Shown: one piece after another, positions 10,935 through 22,100 of the stretch
Layout: every line of letters begins with the position of its first letter
Position numbering within the stretch: position 1 is the first letter of the stretch
Source of the DNA: Steinernema hermaphroditum
Lineage: Eukaryota > Nematoda > Chromadorea > Rhabditida > Steinernematidae
Reading direction: 5' to 3'
DNA length: 64,000 nt
Assembly: GCA_030435675.1 (NCBI GenBank)
Contig: CM059621.1
Location: forward strand, 10,850,001 to 10,914,000
The notes under the pieces: generated by a model
The model's input: the letters and a program-made list of their open reading frames with translations, nothing else
Database searches by the model: none
What the model was told of the DNA's origin: nothing
Made by a program: the position numbers and the translations under genes

Positions 10935-13731
10935 TCACAGAGCATTTACATATCCTAAACGGAAGGCGCGTAATGGGAGAAGAGTCAGCGTCGATCACAT
11001 CGACGAGCGATCTAATTGCAGAAGGATGACCCGCGGAAGTGTTAACGTTTTGGAAGCGTGTGATTTGAACGAGACTGAAACTCGAGTTCCGCCAGAGGCG
11101 CCAGCAGAGCTGCTCGGCGAAGGCATGAATGCGGAACGGTCGTTTATAGGAGTCAGAAGAACGCAGTCGGTGACAGCCGGCAGCGGTGACTCAGGTTAAT
11201 GGCTCAGTTACTCATGGCGCTTAAGGGAAGGGGATGGTAAACAGAGGAAAGGATCACTTCCTGCGCCTGGATTGTGCAGCGACCACCAATTAGAAGTACA
11301 GTCGCGACGTTTGGATGTACAGTACTAATCGCGCGATCACAAAGAGATTCGGCAATTGATACAGAGGAGGGGCGCCAGATGAAAGTGACCGACGACGGGA
11401 AAAATAAGATAGTCTCCTAACGGCGCGAAAAACAAACAGAAGCCGTTTGTGACAGAGGTGCTGGACACTCGACGGACCTGAGAGCGCGATGATGCATAAT
11501 CGGACGGATTACAGCATCCCGGCCTTGAACTGACGCAGGGGAAATTGATATTCGATTTGTCGCGATCGGCGGCTGCGGAAAGGAGGCCGCCGTTTGTTTT
11601 GGATGGTGATAACCGTGAGGCGGACGACCGCAATCACCGACGGCGCCAAAAAAGTCGGCGGAGATGGATGAGTCACGAAGATCATCGTCTCTCTGCTGGG
11701 AGGGAGAAAGGGTGCACTTTAGGGAAGCCGTATCGTGGCCATTATGACTTTCATCCTGAGCGGATGGATTCTAAACTACAGAGAACGATGTTACAAAGTG
11801 GATGCTTTGTTTTTGCGTCTACGGAGCAAGCAAATCGCAAAATAGAAGAACACATCCACCACAGAAGAAAGAAGCGCCGGTAGAACGGGGCTCTGTGGAA
11901 GTACTCGACACTATATGCCGACATAAAATGGCGAAAAACAAGCAGTTCCGAAGCTGTGGATGGAAGCAAGAGGGTTAAAATCGCGGTTCCAATGGAAGAA
12001 GACATAATGATGCCTAAGGGGACCAAAGGGACGCGCTTAATTAGGCTCCCTTTGGCCCGGTCAGGCAGCAGAGGAGCACATTTTGTTGCTTTAGGGCGCC
12101 ATCTCTGGGCGCTGATCCAATGACGCGATAAACAAAAGCGCGAGGCTGGCGCGTTCTTCGGAGGCGCGAAGCGTTTTATGGTGGCGATCAGCACCGTGCG
12201 AGCGCCATCTCGGGCGGGAAATCATCCTGAATAAATCAAGAGAGCCAGACCGAAGACCTCAAAGGTTCGCTGTTTAGAGATGTACTCGGTGATACGCAAA
12301 TGAACAGAAGAAAAAAGCGAGAAGAAACTGGATCCACGACCAATGGAGACTGAAAAAATCGAGCAAACTGCTTGGAGGACCAGATACCCGACGAGCATCT
12401 CTGCAGCGCTCGGAGAATAACTTTCTCAAAGGCGGCATAAAGGGAATCGTACTCTTATGGAAGCATGTCGACACATTGCTCGTACTCAAAGCTCACAATC
12501 GAGGTAGGGGAGTCGCAAGTAGGTATCAGAGAGGAGCTGCTTTTCCGAAATCGTTAAATCAAGATATTCACCTGAGCCTTCCTAGAAGCCGAGACAACAT
12601 TTGCATGGACACAGTCTCACGTATAAGCGCCTATCTTTTCTTGATCCTAGTCTTAAGAGAGGAATGTCTCACGTATCAGCACCCATCTTTTCGTGCTCAA
12701 AGCTCACAGTCGAGGTAGGGGAGTCGCAAGTAGGTAACAGAAAGAAGCCGCTTTACCGAAATCGATTATTCAAAATATTTACCTGTGAGGATGTCCTTGA
12801 TAGCAAACGTTTAGAAATGAGCACAGAAAGGAAATTGTTCACATAACAATCGGAAGTAGGATGCAGAATCTTTGAAAAATCTCAAAAAATCTCAATAGGA
12901 ACGGCAGAAATATGATGCATTTGTGTTAATTTATATCTCCATCCGCTGTTAGCATGAACTATCGGAAGGAGTTAATGTGAAGATTGGATTCTTAAAACTG
13001 AGGCAGTTATAACCACTCAACGACCTTCTTTGAAGTGTCCGAACACTACATAACAGAACAGATAACACAGACAGGATTAGCAACAAAAAATAAGGGCTCA
13101 GCGAAATTTTTTATAGTTTATATCGATGAATTCGCTTCATACTAAAGCATAGGTTTTCGGTAGTCGATTGATAAAAGAAACTTCCAACACTCGAAAGTTA
13201 AAATCGTTTATATTCTCGGATCAATTGGAATGTACAGCCAGAAGTCGTCTGAAAAATTGGGACACTCTCAAAAACGAAGATTAGGAGTTCATGTATAGAT
13301 GACCAGGGATTGCGGACATTGCTTTGTGCAGTTCTATGTTACGGTCTACAAGTCTAGCGCGTTTGAAACCGGTTTTCAAAGAGTGCTTGCCTTTGGACGA
13401 CAAAAACATCATCTCTATGTCGTAAACATACTCATCGAACGCAGTTCTAACTCTATAGTTGCTGGGTAAACAGTTCGTCTTAGATCCGGCTCGTGTTTCT
13501 CCGCTATCCGTCCCCCTTCTTTGCCGTTTCCACACAATCGGCGATTCTTGATAAATCAGCCTACACATTTTTGCACCTTTCTACTGCTGTTTTGCAAAAG
13601 ACTTTTTTATATACTTGTGCAAATCAGGCAAGCAAAGCGACTCTACTTCAATCAATAGCACTTGCTCCTACTGCGCCGCGACGCTGTGTGTGGCCTCATT
13701 AGATTTATGAGTTTAAAGAGACTTCGTGGAA
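10935..13731. other. Intergenic, no gene supported
   Basis: Contains only short frames on both strands. A 95-residue minus-strand frame at 13281-13568 resembles nothing I know. Promoters of the ADAM-like gene (-) and the first proteolipid gene (+) should lie here; I see no definable element apart from the local duplication at 12.48-12.79 kb. Confidence 0.5.
12481..12791 (+). repeat. Imperfect direct duplication, about 100 nt, 211 nt apart
   Basis: The stretch starting at 12481 (CGTACTCAAAGCTCACAATC) recurs at 12692 with few changes for about 100 nt, including GAGGTAGGGGAGTCGCAAG. A second short pair (TCTCACGTAT, 12615 and 12667) lies between the copies. Confidence 0.7.
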
Positions 13732-14695
13732 ATGCAACGATGCTGTCGAGCGATTCCATTCTGGTCCGTCGTAGCCACTGTAGCGACTGTCGTCGGATCT
13801 GTCACCTTTTGCGTCCTGATTGATAAAGGCCTACACGGATTCCTCTATCAAGTAGGCGACCTTTACAGTCTTCAAGTAGAGTCCAGCTTGTGTCCAGAAG
13901 ATATGAAGGCTGGTCGCATCACTCCCAGTTCCAAGTTGTGCATACAGTATCCTTAATGTCAGTTTTCAGCTCGGAGCGTTCAGTACTCGAGTGAGTAACA
14001 CGACCCTGCACTGGGAAGTGGTCCTGATCGGCGTTTCCACTCTGCTACTTGCCCTATCGTTCCTTCTCATAGGGATACGGTCCACGCTGGTCACAGGTTT
14101 GCCCACTGCTGCGAGATCAAGAGGTGGAATGGTGCCTAGAATATGGAGAGAAGCTGGACACAGATCGCTGCTTGGGCCTGAACGCGTTCGTGCACCCGGC
14201 CTTTCTGTACCCGTCAACGCTGTTGGCCTATGGAACGGTCCTGGTGTGGATAGTACTGCTCTCCTGTGCTGTGTGTCTCTTGGTTCTGTACGCGATCTTC
14301 ATCGGAGTCATGTACACGTTCTGTGCCACCATCGACAACCAGTGCTTCGACCTCACCGTGCTTCTTCCCGCCGTCGTTAAGTACGCCACAAACAATGTGA
14401 GCCATGATTTATGTGACCACACGCAACGTTGAGGTCTTAGAAGGTGGATCTGACGTTCTGCAAAGACAAGAAGGACGCCATTTGCGACGGGAAGCATAAC
14501 CAAACGCTGGTCCTTCTGACCGCCGTCGTCTGTGGATTCGTGGCCCTCGTCGGCTTGATCCACTTTCTGATGTGTTTCTCCGCGAATGTAGCGCGGATTC
14601 GCCTCTTGAGGAGAACGCGGAAGGGCGAACATATCGCCATGAATCACGGCACCGTCGACTCGAATTCGTTCATCATGACCGACATGGGGAAGTAG
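13732..14695 (+). CDS. PLP/M6 family four-pass proteolipid, copy 1
   Basis: Exons 13732-13851, 13970-14096, 14140-14396, 14441-14695 give 252 aa. The N-terminus MQRCCRAIPFWSVVATVA matches the start of myelin proteolipid/M6 proteins, with a twin Cys (possible palmitoylation) directly before helix 1. Helix 2 is WEVVLIGVSTLLLALSFLLI, helix 3 VLVWIVLLSCAVCLLVLYAI, and helix 4 LVLLTAVVCGFVALVGLIHF followed by the family-like LMCFSANVARIR. Both extracellular loops hold cysteines (FCKDKKDAIC, DNQC). M6 proteins shape plasma membrane in neurons and epithelia; worms have nmgp-type members. The in-frame GTG at 13726 is ignored in favour of ATG. Poly(A) signal AATAAA at 14837-14842. Confidence 0.75.
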
Positions 14696-15238
14696 GAGGC
14701 TGTCGGTGGTTTGTCGCGAGGATGTGAGTCTTGAAGCGAAGAGATACTGCTGCGATATCTACGAGTGGCCATGGGTAATGGGTACGTGCTTTGCATGAAG
14801 ATCTGTTGAAGATAGGTTTGTGCACATATTGATTGGAATAAAGTTTGATTCCCGATGCCCCCTTTGGGAACATTTCGCCCGAAAGGGCAATAGTGAAAGG
14901 TCGTATAATCTCTATGCCAGAAGGCCCTCTCAAAGGCGTCCACAGTCGATGTGCAAGCACGGGTTGACTCACGGCCTCTGCCCAGAATCGGCGTCGACTC
15001 ATAGCAGAGCACTCTTTCCAATCCGATTATCAGCCACCGCATTCTTTTGTTCCCTCTGACGCAGCGTCGCCTCGTCGATCTTTTGTAAATTAGAGTTATT
15101 CCGAGGGGTGCTGGGTGTATCTGATGAGTTAGTTTATTGCGTCCTTATCATTTGCAAATAAGTCGCGTCCGCTCCGAATCGTCCGTCTGTAAATAGTCGC
15201 CACTCGACTGCCTCTTCTTGCGTCGCACGGTGTCCTCG

Positions 15239-16314
15239 ATGGCAGCTGGACGGTGTTGTCGGACGATCCCCTTTGGTTCCATTCTAGCCACGTGCGTCGC
15301 CGCCGCAGGATGCATCGTGTTTTTCGTGAATTACGACAAAGCGCTCACGAAATTCATCCTTCAAGTAGGTTTTATCACTTTGCGGGGTCAGCGGGACTGT
15401 GAGGTGAAGATCTACCGGCATAGAGCCCACTAGGAAATGTAAGGCATCCATCTCATTCGTTGCGTATAGATCAACACCGTCTACAAGGAAGTTAAAAGCG
15501 AAGATCTGATAAACCTCTCGACGAAGACCATCACGATTCCCGTCTCGATCGGATTCTGCGCCCTGGCCATCGCCTTCCTCATCAGCAACTGTATTTGCAC
15601 GGCCGTAGTCGGTTTGTGCTTTCTGGCTCTGACCCTCACGAAGCCCTCTTTTACAGCCCGTTCCTACTACTCAAACATTCGTTCCCACGATGAGAACATC
15701 TTCACCCGCATCTTCGCCAACCCGGTCATCGCCGCCGTCGATATCGCCGTTGCCTACGTATGGTTGTTGGCCTGGGCCGCCCTCCTGTGCGCCGCAGCGT
15801 TCGTGGGGATGCTGTATGTTGGCTTCATCAACGTCGTGAAGAATATCTGCACCCAGGTCTTGGACCAGAATAAGTGCATCGACTTAAAAGAAAACCCCCT
15901 AACCCGGGAAATCGTCCAGCAACTCCTTGGATTTGTCAAAGTTCGCAATTCCTGGCACACTTCCATGTTCAGCTGACGGATTTGCAGATCCCGGACATCA
16001 AGATCTGTCCGAAGGACACGGGCATCATCTGCGGAGAAGACAATGACGAAACGTGGACCCTCCTCGGCGGGTTCATCGCCTGCTTCGTGGCGCTGATCGG
16101 CATCGTCCACTTCCTGATGTGCATGTCGGCGAACTTCGCTCGACTCCTGGCAATGCGCCGGGAGCTGTTCTCCACTGTTCGACTGACCCCCTACACAAGA
16201 AGCGCCGACGAGACGCAACCCTATTCCCTTCGGCCCCATCCGGCGCCCAGGAAAGTCTTTCCCGAAAACGGGGACATGAAGTACAGAACGCGCAGGGGGC
16301 AGCCACTCTACTGA
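15239..16314 (+). CDS. PLP/M6 family four-pass proteolipid, copy 2
   Basis: Exons 15239-15364, 15470-15611, 15657-15934, 15988-16314 give 290 aa. It shares its layout and intron positions and phases with the copy 543 nt upstream. The N-terminus is MAAGRCCRTIPFGSILATCV; helix 2 IPVSIGFCALAIAFLI; helix 3 DIAVAYVWLLAWAALLCAAA; helix 4 GGFIACFVALIGIVHFLMCM followed by SANFARLLAMRR. The third intron uses a weak donor (GTCAAA). The cytoplasmic tail is longer and more basic than in copy 1, which suggests divergence after tandem duplication. Poly(A) signal AATAAA at 16381-16386, about 60 nt short of the convergent small gene's poly(A) signal. Confidence 0.75.
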
Positions 16315-16480
16315 ACAAGGAACTACCATGAATTGAGGTGGTTTCCTTGTAAGTCAGTTTATAAAGTCGCATAATTGGAGAATAAAGGACTCACATCTCC
16401 TTTTCCAAACAGGAGCAGAGACTCAGCAGCGCAACGTAAACCTTTATTATGGAACTTTTTGGGATACCGGTTGACAGAAA

Positions 16481-16852
16481 TTAAGCAGAGTACGGTGCGT
16501 GGCGACTGGCAACGTGTGCGAGATTCGTTCGAGGTGACGACCCCCGGCTACCGTACACCAATTCAAAAATGCAGCCGGCGAGAATAAAGAGTCCGAGAAT
16601 CACCACGTAAACGGGATTGATTGCCGCTATGAATTCCCTCAGGACGCTCTCAGGCTCCTCGAGGCTTTGACCGCTGTGCTGGGCGCTTCTCTACAGAACG
16701 TTCATCTTAGAAGAGAGTAACTGTAAGGGAAAACGCACCACTCTCCTGGGCAATGAAGTCTCTACGCTATCGGAGTGATCAGCGGCGGTGGCAGATGAGA
16801 AGAAGAAGAAGGTAATGACAAGGAGCGCGACGTGAACGCGTTTCGGGGTCAT
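16481..16852 (-). CDS. Small single-pass membrane protein, 107 aa
   Basis: Two exons, 16852-16739 and 16690-16481, with a 48-nt intron (GTGCGT...CTGTAG). Residues 1-24 form a signal peptide (MTPKRVHVALLVITFFFFSS), followed by a polar stretch, then a membrane segment near residues 65-83 (NPVYVVILGLFILAGCIF) and a short tail ending APYSA. Both exons are too short to stand out singly. AATAAA on the minus strand at 16448-16443 lies 33 nt past the stop, which supports the model. I recognise no family. It is probably a type I membrane or secreted small protein. Confidence 0.6.
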
Positions 16853-17678
16853 CTGAAACATCTCAGTTCGTTAGGAGTGGCCGAGGACAGTGAAGCCACT
16901 GGCTGCGGTCCCATCGGCCGGTGTTCTTCAAAGTCTCGCGGTGTGCACCTTTCGCACTTTTTTCCTCCACATTGTCGTTCGCCCGCGGACAAACAGAAGA
17001 AGAGACTGTACCCGCTGGAGGGAGCGGCTCCATTTCGTTGAATGTTTCTCATAATGCGCTATTGACTTTGCTATCGACGTCCATTGATCTTATCTGACCC
17101 AACCAGAAACTCCATGACTGAATCAGGCGCGAAGAGCCATTCACTTCTTTGGATGACACTCTTTGTAACTCCATAATCGGTTTACCCTTCCACGACAGTG
17201 ATTACGAGAACGCAGACGCGTGCAAAAAAGCGGAACGCAAACAAAGCGACTGCGCAGTAGGTCGACAGGACAAGTACAAAAACGAGCTGTGGGCACACGG
17301 TGTTGGCAACCTTTGGACACTGGATAGCAACAAGGCGTGTGTGAGTTGTTCTTGCAGATCTCGACAAGTAGAACAGATCTCGATGACACGAAGCAGATCA
17401 CATGAAAGTTTTTCTTGGCTCTTTAGTACATTTAGTCTCGACATACAACCTCCGGCATACAATTTATAAACGCGACTGCGCGCGACTTCGCGCCCTCTAG
17501 GCACTGAAAGCCAATTAGCCCTGCAGGCGGGAGGACAAGAGGGTTACCAGTGGCAAACATATAATGCTTATTTCCCTGGCTCTGCTTATTTCCCTTTTAA
17601 CACATTTTTTGCCTTTTATGTGACTGTTCAGCATGAAAATTCTGCGGACTGCTGGCAACGGCTGCTACTACTCAACTA
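16853..17678. other. Intergenic, nothing supported
   Basis: Only short random frames on both strands. The minus-strand part near 16853-17052 is the likely 5' flank of the small membrane-protein gene. Confidence 0.5.
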
Positions 17679-18599
17679 TTGAGTTGGTGCATAAGTTCTT
17701 GCCGTTTATTTCTCCATTAAAAAACGAACTTTTATGAAATGAATTTAACCAACAATATATTCACCGTTGTTGTCCACGACCTGCTCCCACCAGTCCACCA
17801 GTTTATCGATTCCTGTTCTCTAAAAATCGGCAGGTGTGGAGTCGAAGAAGTCGTTGATCCATGTTTGGAGTGCTTCGTTATTTTCGAATGAAACATCCCT
17901 CATATGGTTTGGCAGCGATCAGAACAGATGACAGTCCGTTGGTGCTAAGTCTGGGGAATATAGCGGGTGTGGAAGAATCTCTCACTTCAGCTTTTTGAGT
18001 GCGGACTTGGCGACTTTTACAATTTGCGGGTGGGTGCTGTCATGCAGAAGGATGGCTTTTGCTTAATGTTTCGAGCTTTTCTGTTGGATTGCATTGTTCA
18101 AACGATGCAGCTGGCCGATGCACAAGTTGTGGTCGACCGTCTTGTTCTGCTGCAGCATTTCCCATTGTAGCAAGCCTTCGCAATCCCACCATAAAGAGGT
18201 CATTGTTTTGCTCTACACTAGTGCGATAACACTTTTTCTTTTTTTGGAGCGACCCACTGTTTTCTGTGATTCTTAATGATATGCAGGCACCACTTCTCGT
18301 CGCCTGTGACAATCCTGTACAAAAAGCGATGTATGCTTCGAACAGCTTCCGTCGCATTATGACCTCGACGGAAGTCAAAAAAAGCATGTGCCGCAAATGC
18401 TACTTTTTACCCCCTGGAACCTGCATCTGAATATACTGAAATTCAGACACAGTATGGATATAAATGAAAAGTGTTACCACGCTAGTGTAGAGCAGAGATA
18501 GCTCTTTCAAACGATATGTTACAATCTGCAGTACATTAATAAAAAATACTGAAAAAGCATAGATAAAAAAAAACGGCAAGAACTTATGCACCAACCCAA
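17679..18599 (-). mobile_element. Degenerate mariner element with TIRs
   Basis: A 921-bp element flanked by TA at 17677-17678 and 18600-18601, as expected for Tc1/mariner target duplication. The terminal inverted repeats match over about 29 bp (left TTGAGTTGGTGCATAAGTTC, right end the same with G for A at position 4). On the minus strand the transposase can be followed: IVTGDEKW-like text near 18300, LHDSTHPQIVKVA near 18040 and SPDLAPTDCHLF near 17940 (third catalytic Asp region of the DD34D class), then a C-terminus ending NNGEYIVG. Several in-frame stops and frameshifts show it is dead. Confidence 0.85.
17720..18330 (-). pseudogene. Mariner transposase pseudogene
   Basis: Reading on the minus strand needs several frame changes. 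Stops are seen directly after the HLF of SPDLAPTDCHLF and after DSTPADF. The remaining text, such as FENNEALQTWINDFF, matches the mariner C-terminal third. No functional product is possible. Confidence 0.8.
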
Positions 18600-18601
18600 T
18601 A

Positions 18602-19158
18602 CTTACCTACTTAAGAGGCCCTGATGGAGATTTCTAATTTATGTGCATTTGGAGAGATTTTGGAAATAAGCAACATCTATAATCGCGTGTTTTCCTAAGT
18701 GTCTAGACACTTTTTGCAAATGTCAGTCTTCTGAAGACTGCAAACGTTCAAAACGCTTGTTCTCCAGAATTGTCTAGTCTGTAAGAACCTGTCTGTTGTC
18801 TGAAACAGACCAACATCACCGAATCGTTTGCCGATACATTTTTCGTTCTATTCAATGCTGTCCTTTTTCCTGCAGCATCCAACGTGTCAAAGGCTGGAAT
18901 CCAACAGAGAACAAGCGGATCGCCCGGTTGGTGCACCTGCTCAAACACACCTAAAACACATGATGCTCGCCGAAATGCAATCGGAGAACAATACTTAAAT
19001 GTGGACAAACTGTGTTTCGTTTCATTTGACAGTTGTCGAACTGTTGTGTGCTGGCGCGAAGCTTTCCTTCAATGTGGAGGGCTGTGGCACTATGTCCGTG
19101 ACTCTGTTTGCGTTTCAGGTGGAATCCCTCTCGAAGAGGACAGGTCTGGAGTAGCACA
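18602..19158. other. 5' flank of the giant mucin-like gene
   Basis: No coding feature supported. A splice-acceptor-like TGCGTTTCAG ends at 19118, 40 nt before the chosen start; it could be a trans-splice acceptor or the end of a 5' UTR intron (inference). Confidence 0.4.
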
Positions 19159-22100
19159 ATGCGGTTCAGGTGGTTTGTGCCACTCTTGCTGCTGACTCTC
19201 AGTCACGCACCCCTTGCAACGACTCTGTCTCTTGGTGGAATCTACAGATCGCTGAGAAACTGGTGGGGAGCGCCTTCAACGGTATTTTCTCCGTTAAGAC
19301 AACACCCATAAATTGTATGCAGAACCATTCCGAACTCGAGAGCTCTGTTCCACTGAAGGGATTCGCCGGCGAGGTATTCACAAATCCCAGCAACCGACAG
19401 AAGGTAAGCAATCACGCCGGCACTTTTATTTTGTCTATTTCAGAGACAACTTGGTACGTATCAGCGAAAAATGCAAAAGTAAAGTCTGTTCTAGGTTGCT
19501 CACAGTGTCCTGAGCTTAAAACCGACTTTGACATATTCCATGAAGATGCGGATCAATACATGAAAGCTGAGACTACTCTGACCCCCGTCGAAGATGTGAA
19601 CGGATGCTTGGTTACCAAGGCCAAATGCCTTGAGGGTGATAATACGCGCCTAATCCTGCACATTGACGGCTATGACCCCATGGTACGTCGCAAGACAATC
19701 CTGTCAACAGCTTTGCTGCGCTCCGCTTACATCGATTTTAGGCCACCGATCACCGAGAAGAAACGATTATATGTGTCGACAGTTCGTGGCATGTCTACGA
19801 CCTACCACTATTAGGAGTGTCTTGCGAAGTGAAACATCCTATTATAAGCACCACGCCAGCAACAGCTCCATCATGTAAGAAAAAATTGTAGTGTCATCAA
19901 TAGACAAATGAGAATGGCCTTTGTCAAGCGGGTCGTGCATATACGCCACGCCGCTCTCAATGGACCCAGCCAGCGTGCATACAATCATAAAGATAAATAT
20001 TACTTTAGATTGCGCGCAGTGTCCAGAGATTAAAACCGACTTTGACATATTCCATGAAGATGCGGATCAATACATGAAAGCTGAGACCACTTTGACACCC
20101 GTAGAAGATGCGAACGGGTGCTCAATGAAAGTAAACTGCGCTAAAGCAGACGGCCAACGCATGATCCTCCATCATGAAAACGATGCAATAGTAAGTAAAT
20201 AACAGCAACATTTAGTACGTGAACACTAGGAAGTGTAGACCGATTGTCCTACGTTACCTGGGTGTAAGGGGGCGCAACGTAATGACGCGCGAGGGCATAT
20301 GCAAGCCGGTCCTCCGGGTTGCAAATGCCTCTTTGCGCATGTTGCTTGTCAGTAGTGCGGGTTGCAATGGCCGTTGGCGGTCGCTTCTCTTCCAATCTGT
20401 TTGCGGAGATAAGGAACTTAACAAAACCTACTCTAACATGGGCAATAGGTCAGCAGCATTCCAGATACTGACAATTCTTTCCGCGAACGTTAAAGTTACA
20501 TTTACAACGATTTTAGCCACTATCTGTGGACGAGCTCTCCATTTCATGTTCGAACGGCTTATGGATTGTCCACGATGGCATCCTAGTGGGAGTTTCCTGC
20601 GAGATGGAGCGACCTCATGCCAGCACAACACCGACACGTAGGTACAACGTACACTAAAACGTGATTAGCCATTGCAAAGAGTGTGGCAATACATGCACGA
20701 AACCCTCCCCAGAACCGCCTAAATCGGAAGAATTACCGAATTTTCACGGATACGACGTTTACCCAGCAGAAGTCCACGAACACACGAACGGCAACTGCAA
20801 GGAATACACCGTCGAGTGTCCTAGAAGCAGTGGAACAGATGACTACGTCATCTTTGGAGTGGTGAATGGAGCAGTCACGGTAAAACACATAACAATGCAT
20901 AACTAAAAAGTATGCTAACCAGTCTCTTCGACGAGGGACTAAAGATCCGAGCGTAACACTGCACTGCACCGCTGCTCAACTACTTGCACTGGGAAAACAG
21001 AACGAAGACAACGCTGATATCACAAACGTCTTTTGCGCAAGTAATCGAACATACATATTCAGATAGATAATAATTATCTTAGTGATGTCAAATGCAACAA
21101 GTACAACTGAGCCCACGTCAACGACCACACAGACCAGCTCTACAAGCACAGAACCAAGCACTTCGCCTGAGGCTTCGTCTTCCAGTACAGACGCAACCAG
21201 TACCACAGCCGAGAGCACGGAAAACAGCGAGCTTACATCAACTGAGGCTAGTTCAACAACTGCCGAAAGTACGGAAAACAGCGAGCTTACATCAACTGAG
21301 GCTAGTTCAACAACTGCCGAGAGTACGGAAAACAGCGAGCTTACATCAACTGAGGCTAGTTCAACAACTGCCGAAAGTACGGAAAACAGCGAGCTTACAT
21401 CAACTGAGGCTAGTTCAACAACTGCCGAATCCACGTTAAGCCCAGAACCAAGTTCCTCGTCTGAGGCTTCGTCTTCCAGTACAGACGCAACCAGTACCAC
21501 AGCCGAGAGTACGGAAAACAGCGAGCTTACATCAACTGAGGCTAGTTCAACAACTGCCGAAAGTACGGAAAACAGCGAGCTTACATCAACTGAGGCTAGT
21601 TCAACAACTGCCGAATCCACGTTAAGCCCAGAACCAAGTTCCTCGTCTGAGGCTTCGTCTTCCAGTACAGACGCAACCAGTACCACAGCCGAGAGCACGG
21701 AAACCAGCGAGCTTACATCAACTGAGGCTAGTTCAACAACTGCCGAATCCACGTTAAGCCCAGAACCAAGTTCCTCGTCTGAGGCTTCGTCTTCCAGTAC
21801 AGACGCAACCAGTACCACAGCCGAGAGCACGGAAACCAGCGAGCTTACATCAACTGAGGCTAGTTCAACAACTGCCGAATCCACGTTAAGCCCAGAACCA
21901 AGTTCCTCGTCTGAGGCTTCGTCTTCCAGTACAGACGCAACCAGTACCACAGCCGAGAGTACGGAAAACAGCGAGCTTACATCAACTGAGGCTAGTTCAA
22001 CAACTGCCGAAAGTACGGAAAACAGCGAGCTTACATCAACTGAGGCTAGTTCAACAACTGCCGAATCCACGTTAAGCCCAGAACCAAGTTCCTCGTCTGA

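Noticed and set aside
13281..13568. 95-residue minus-strand frame
   Set aside because: No motif, no splice partners or poly(A) signal that I can link; kept only as a note in the intergenic entry.
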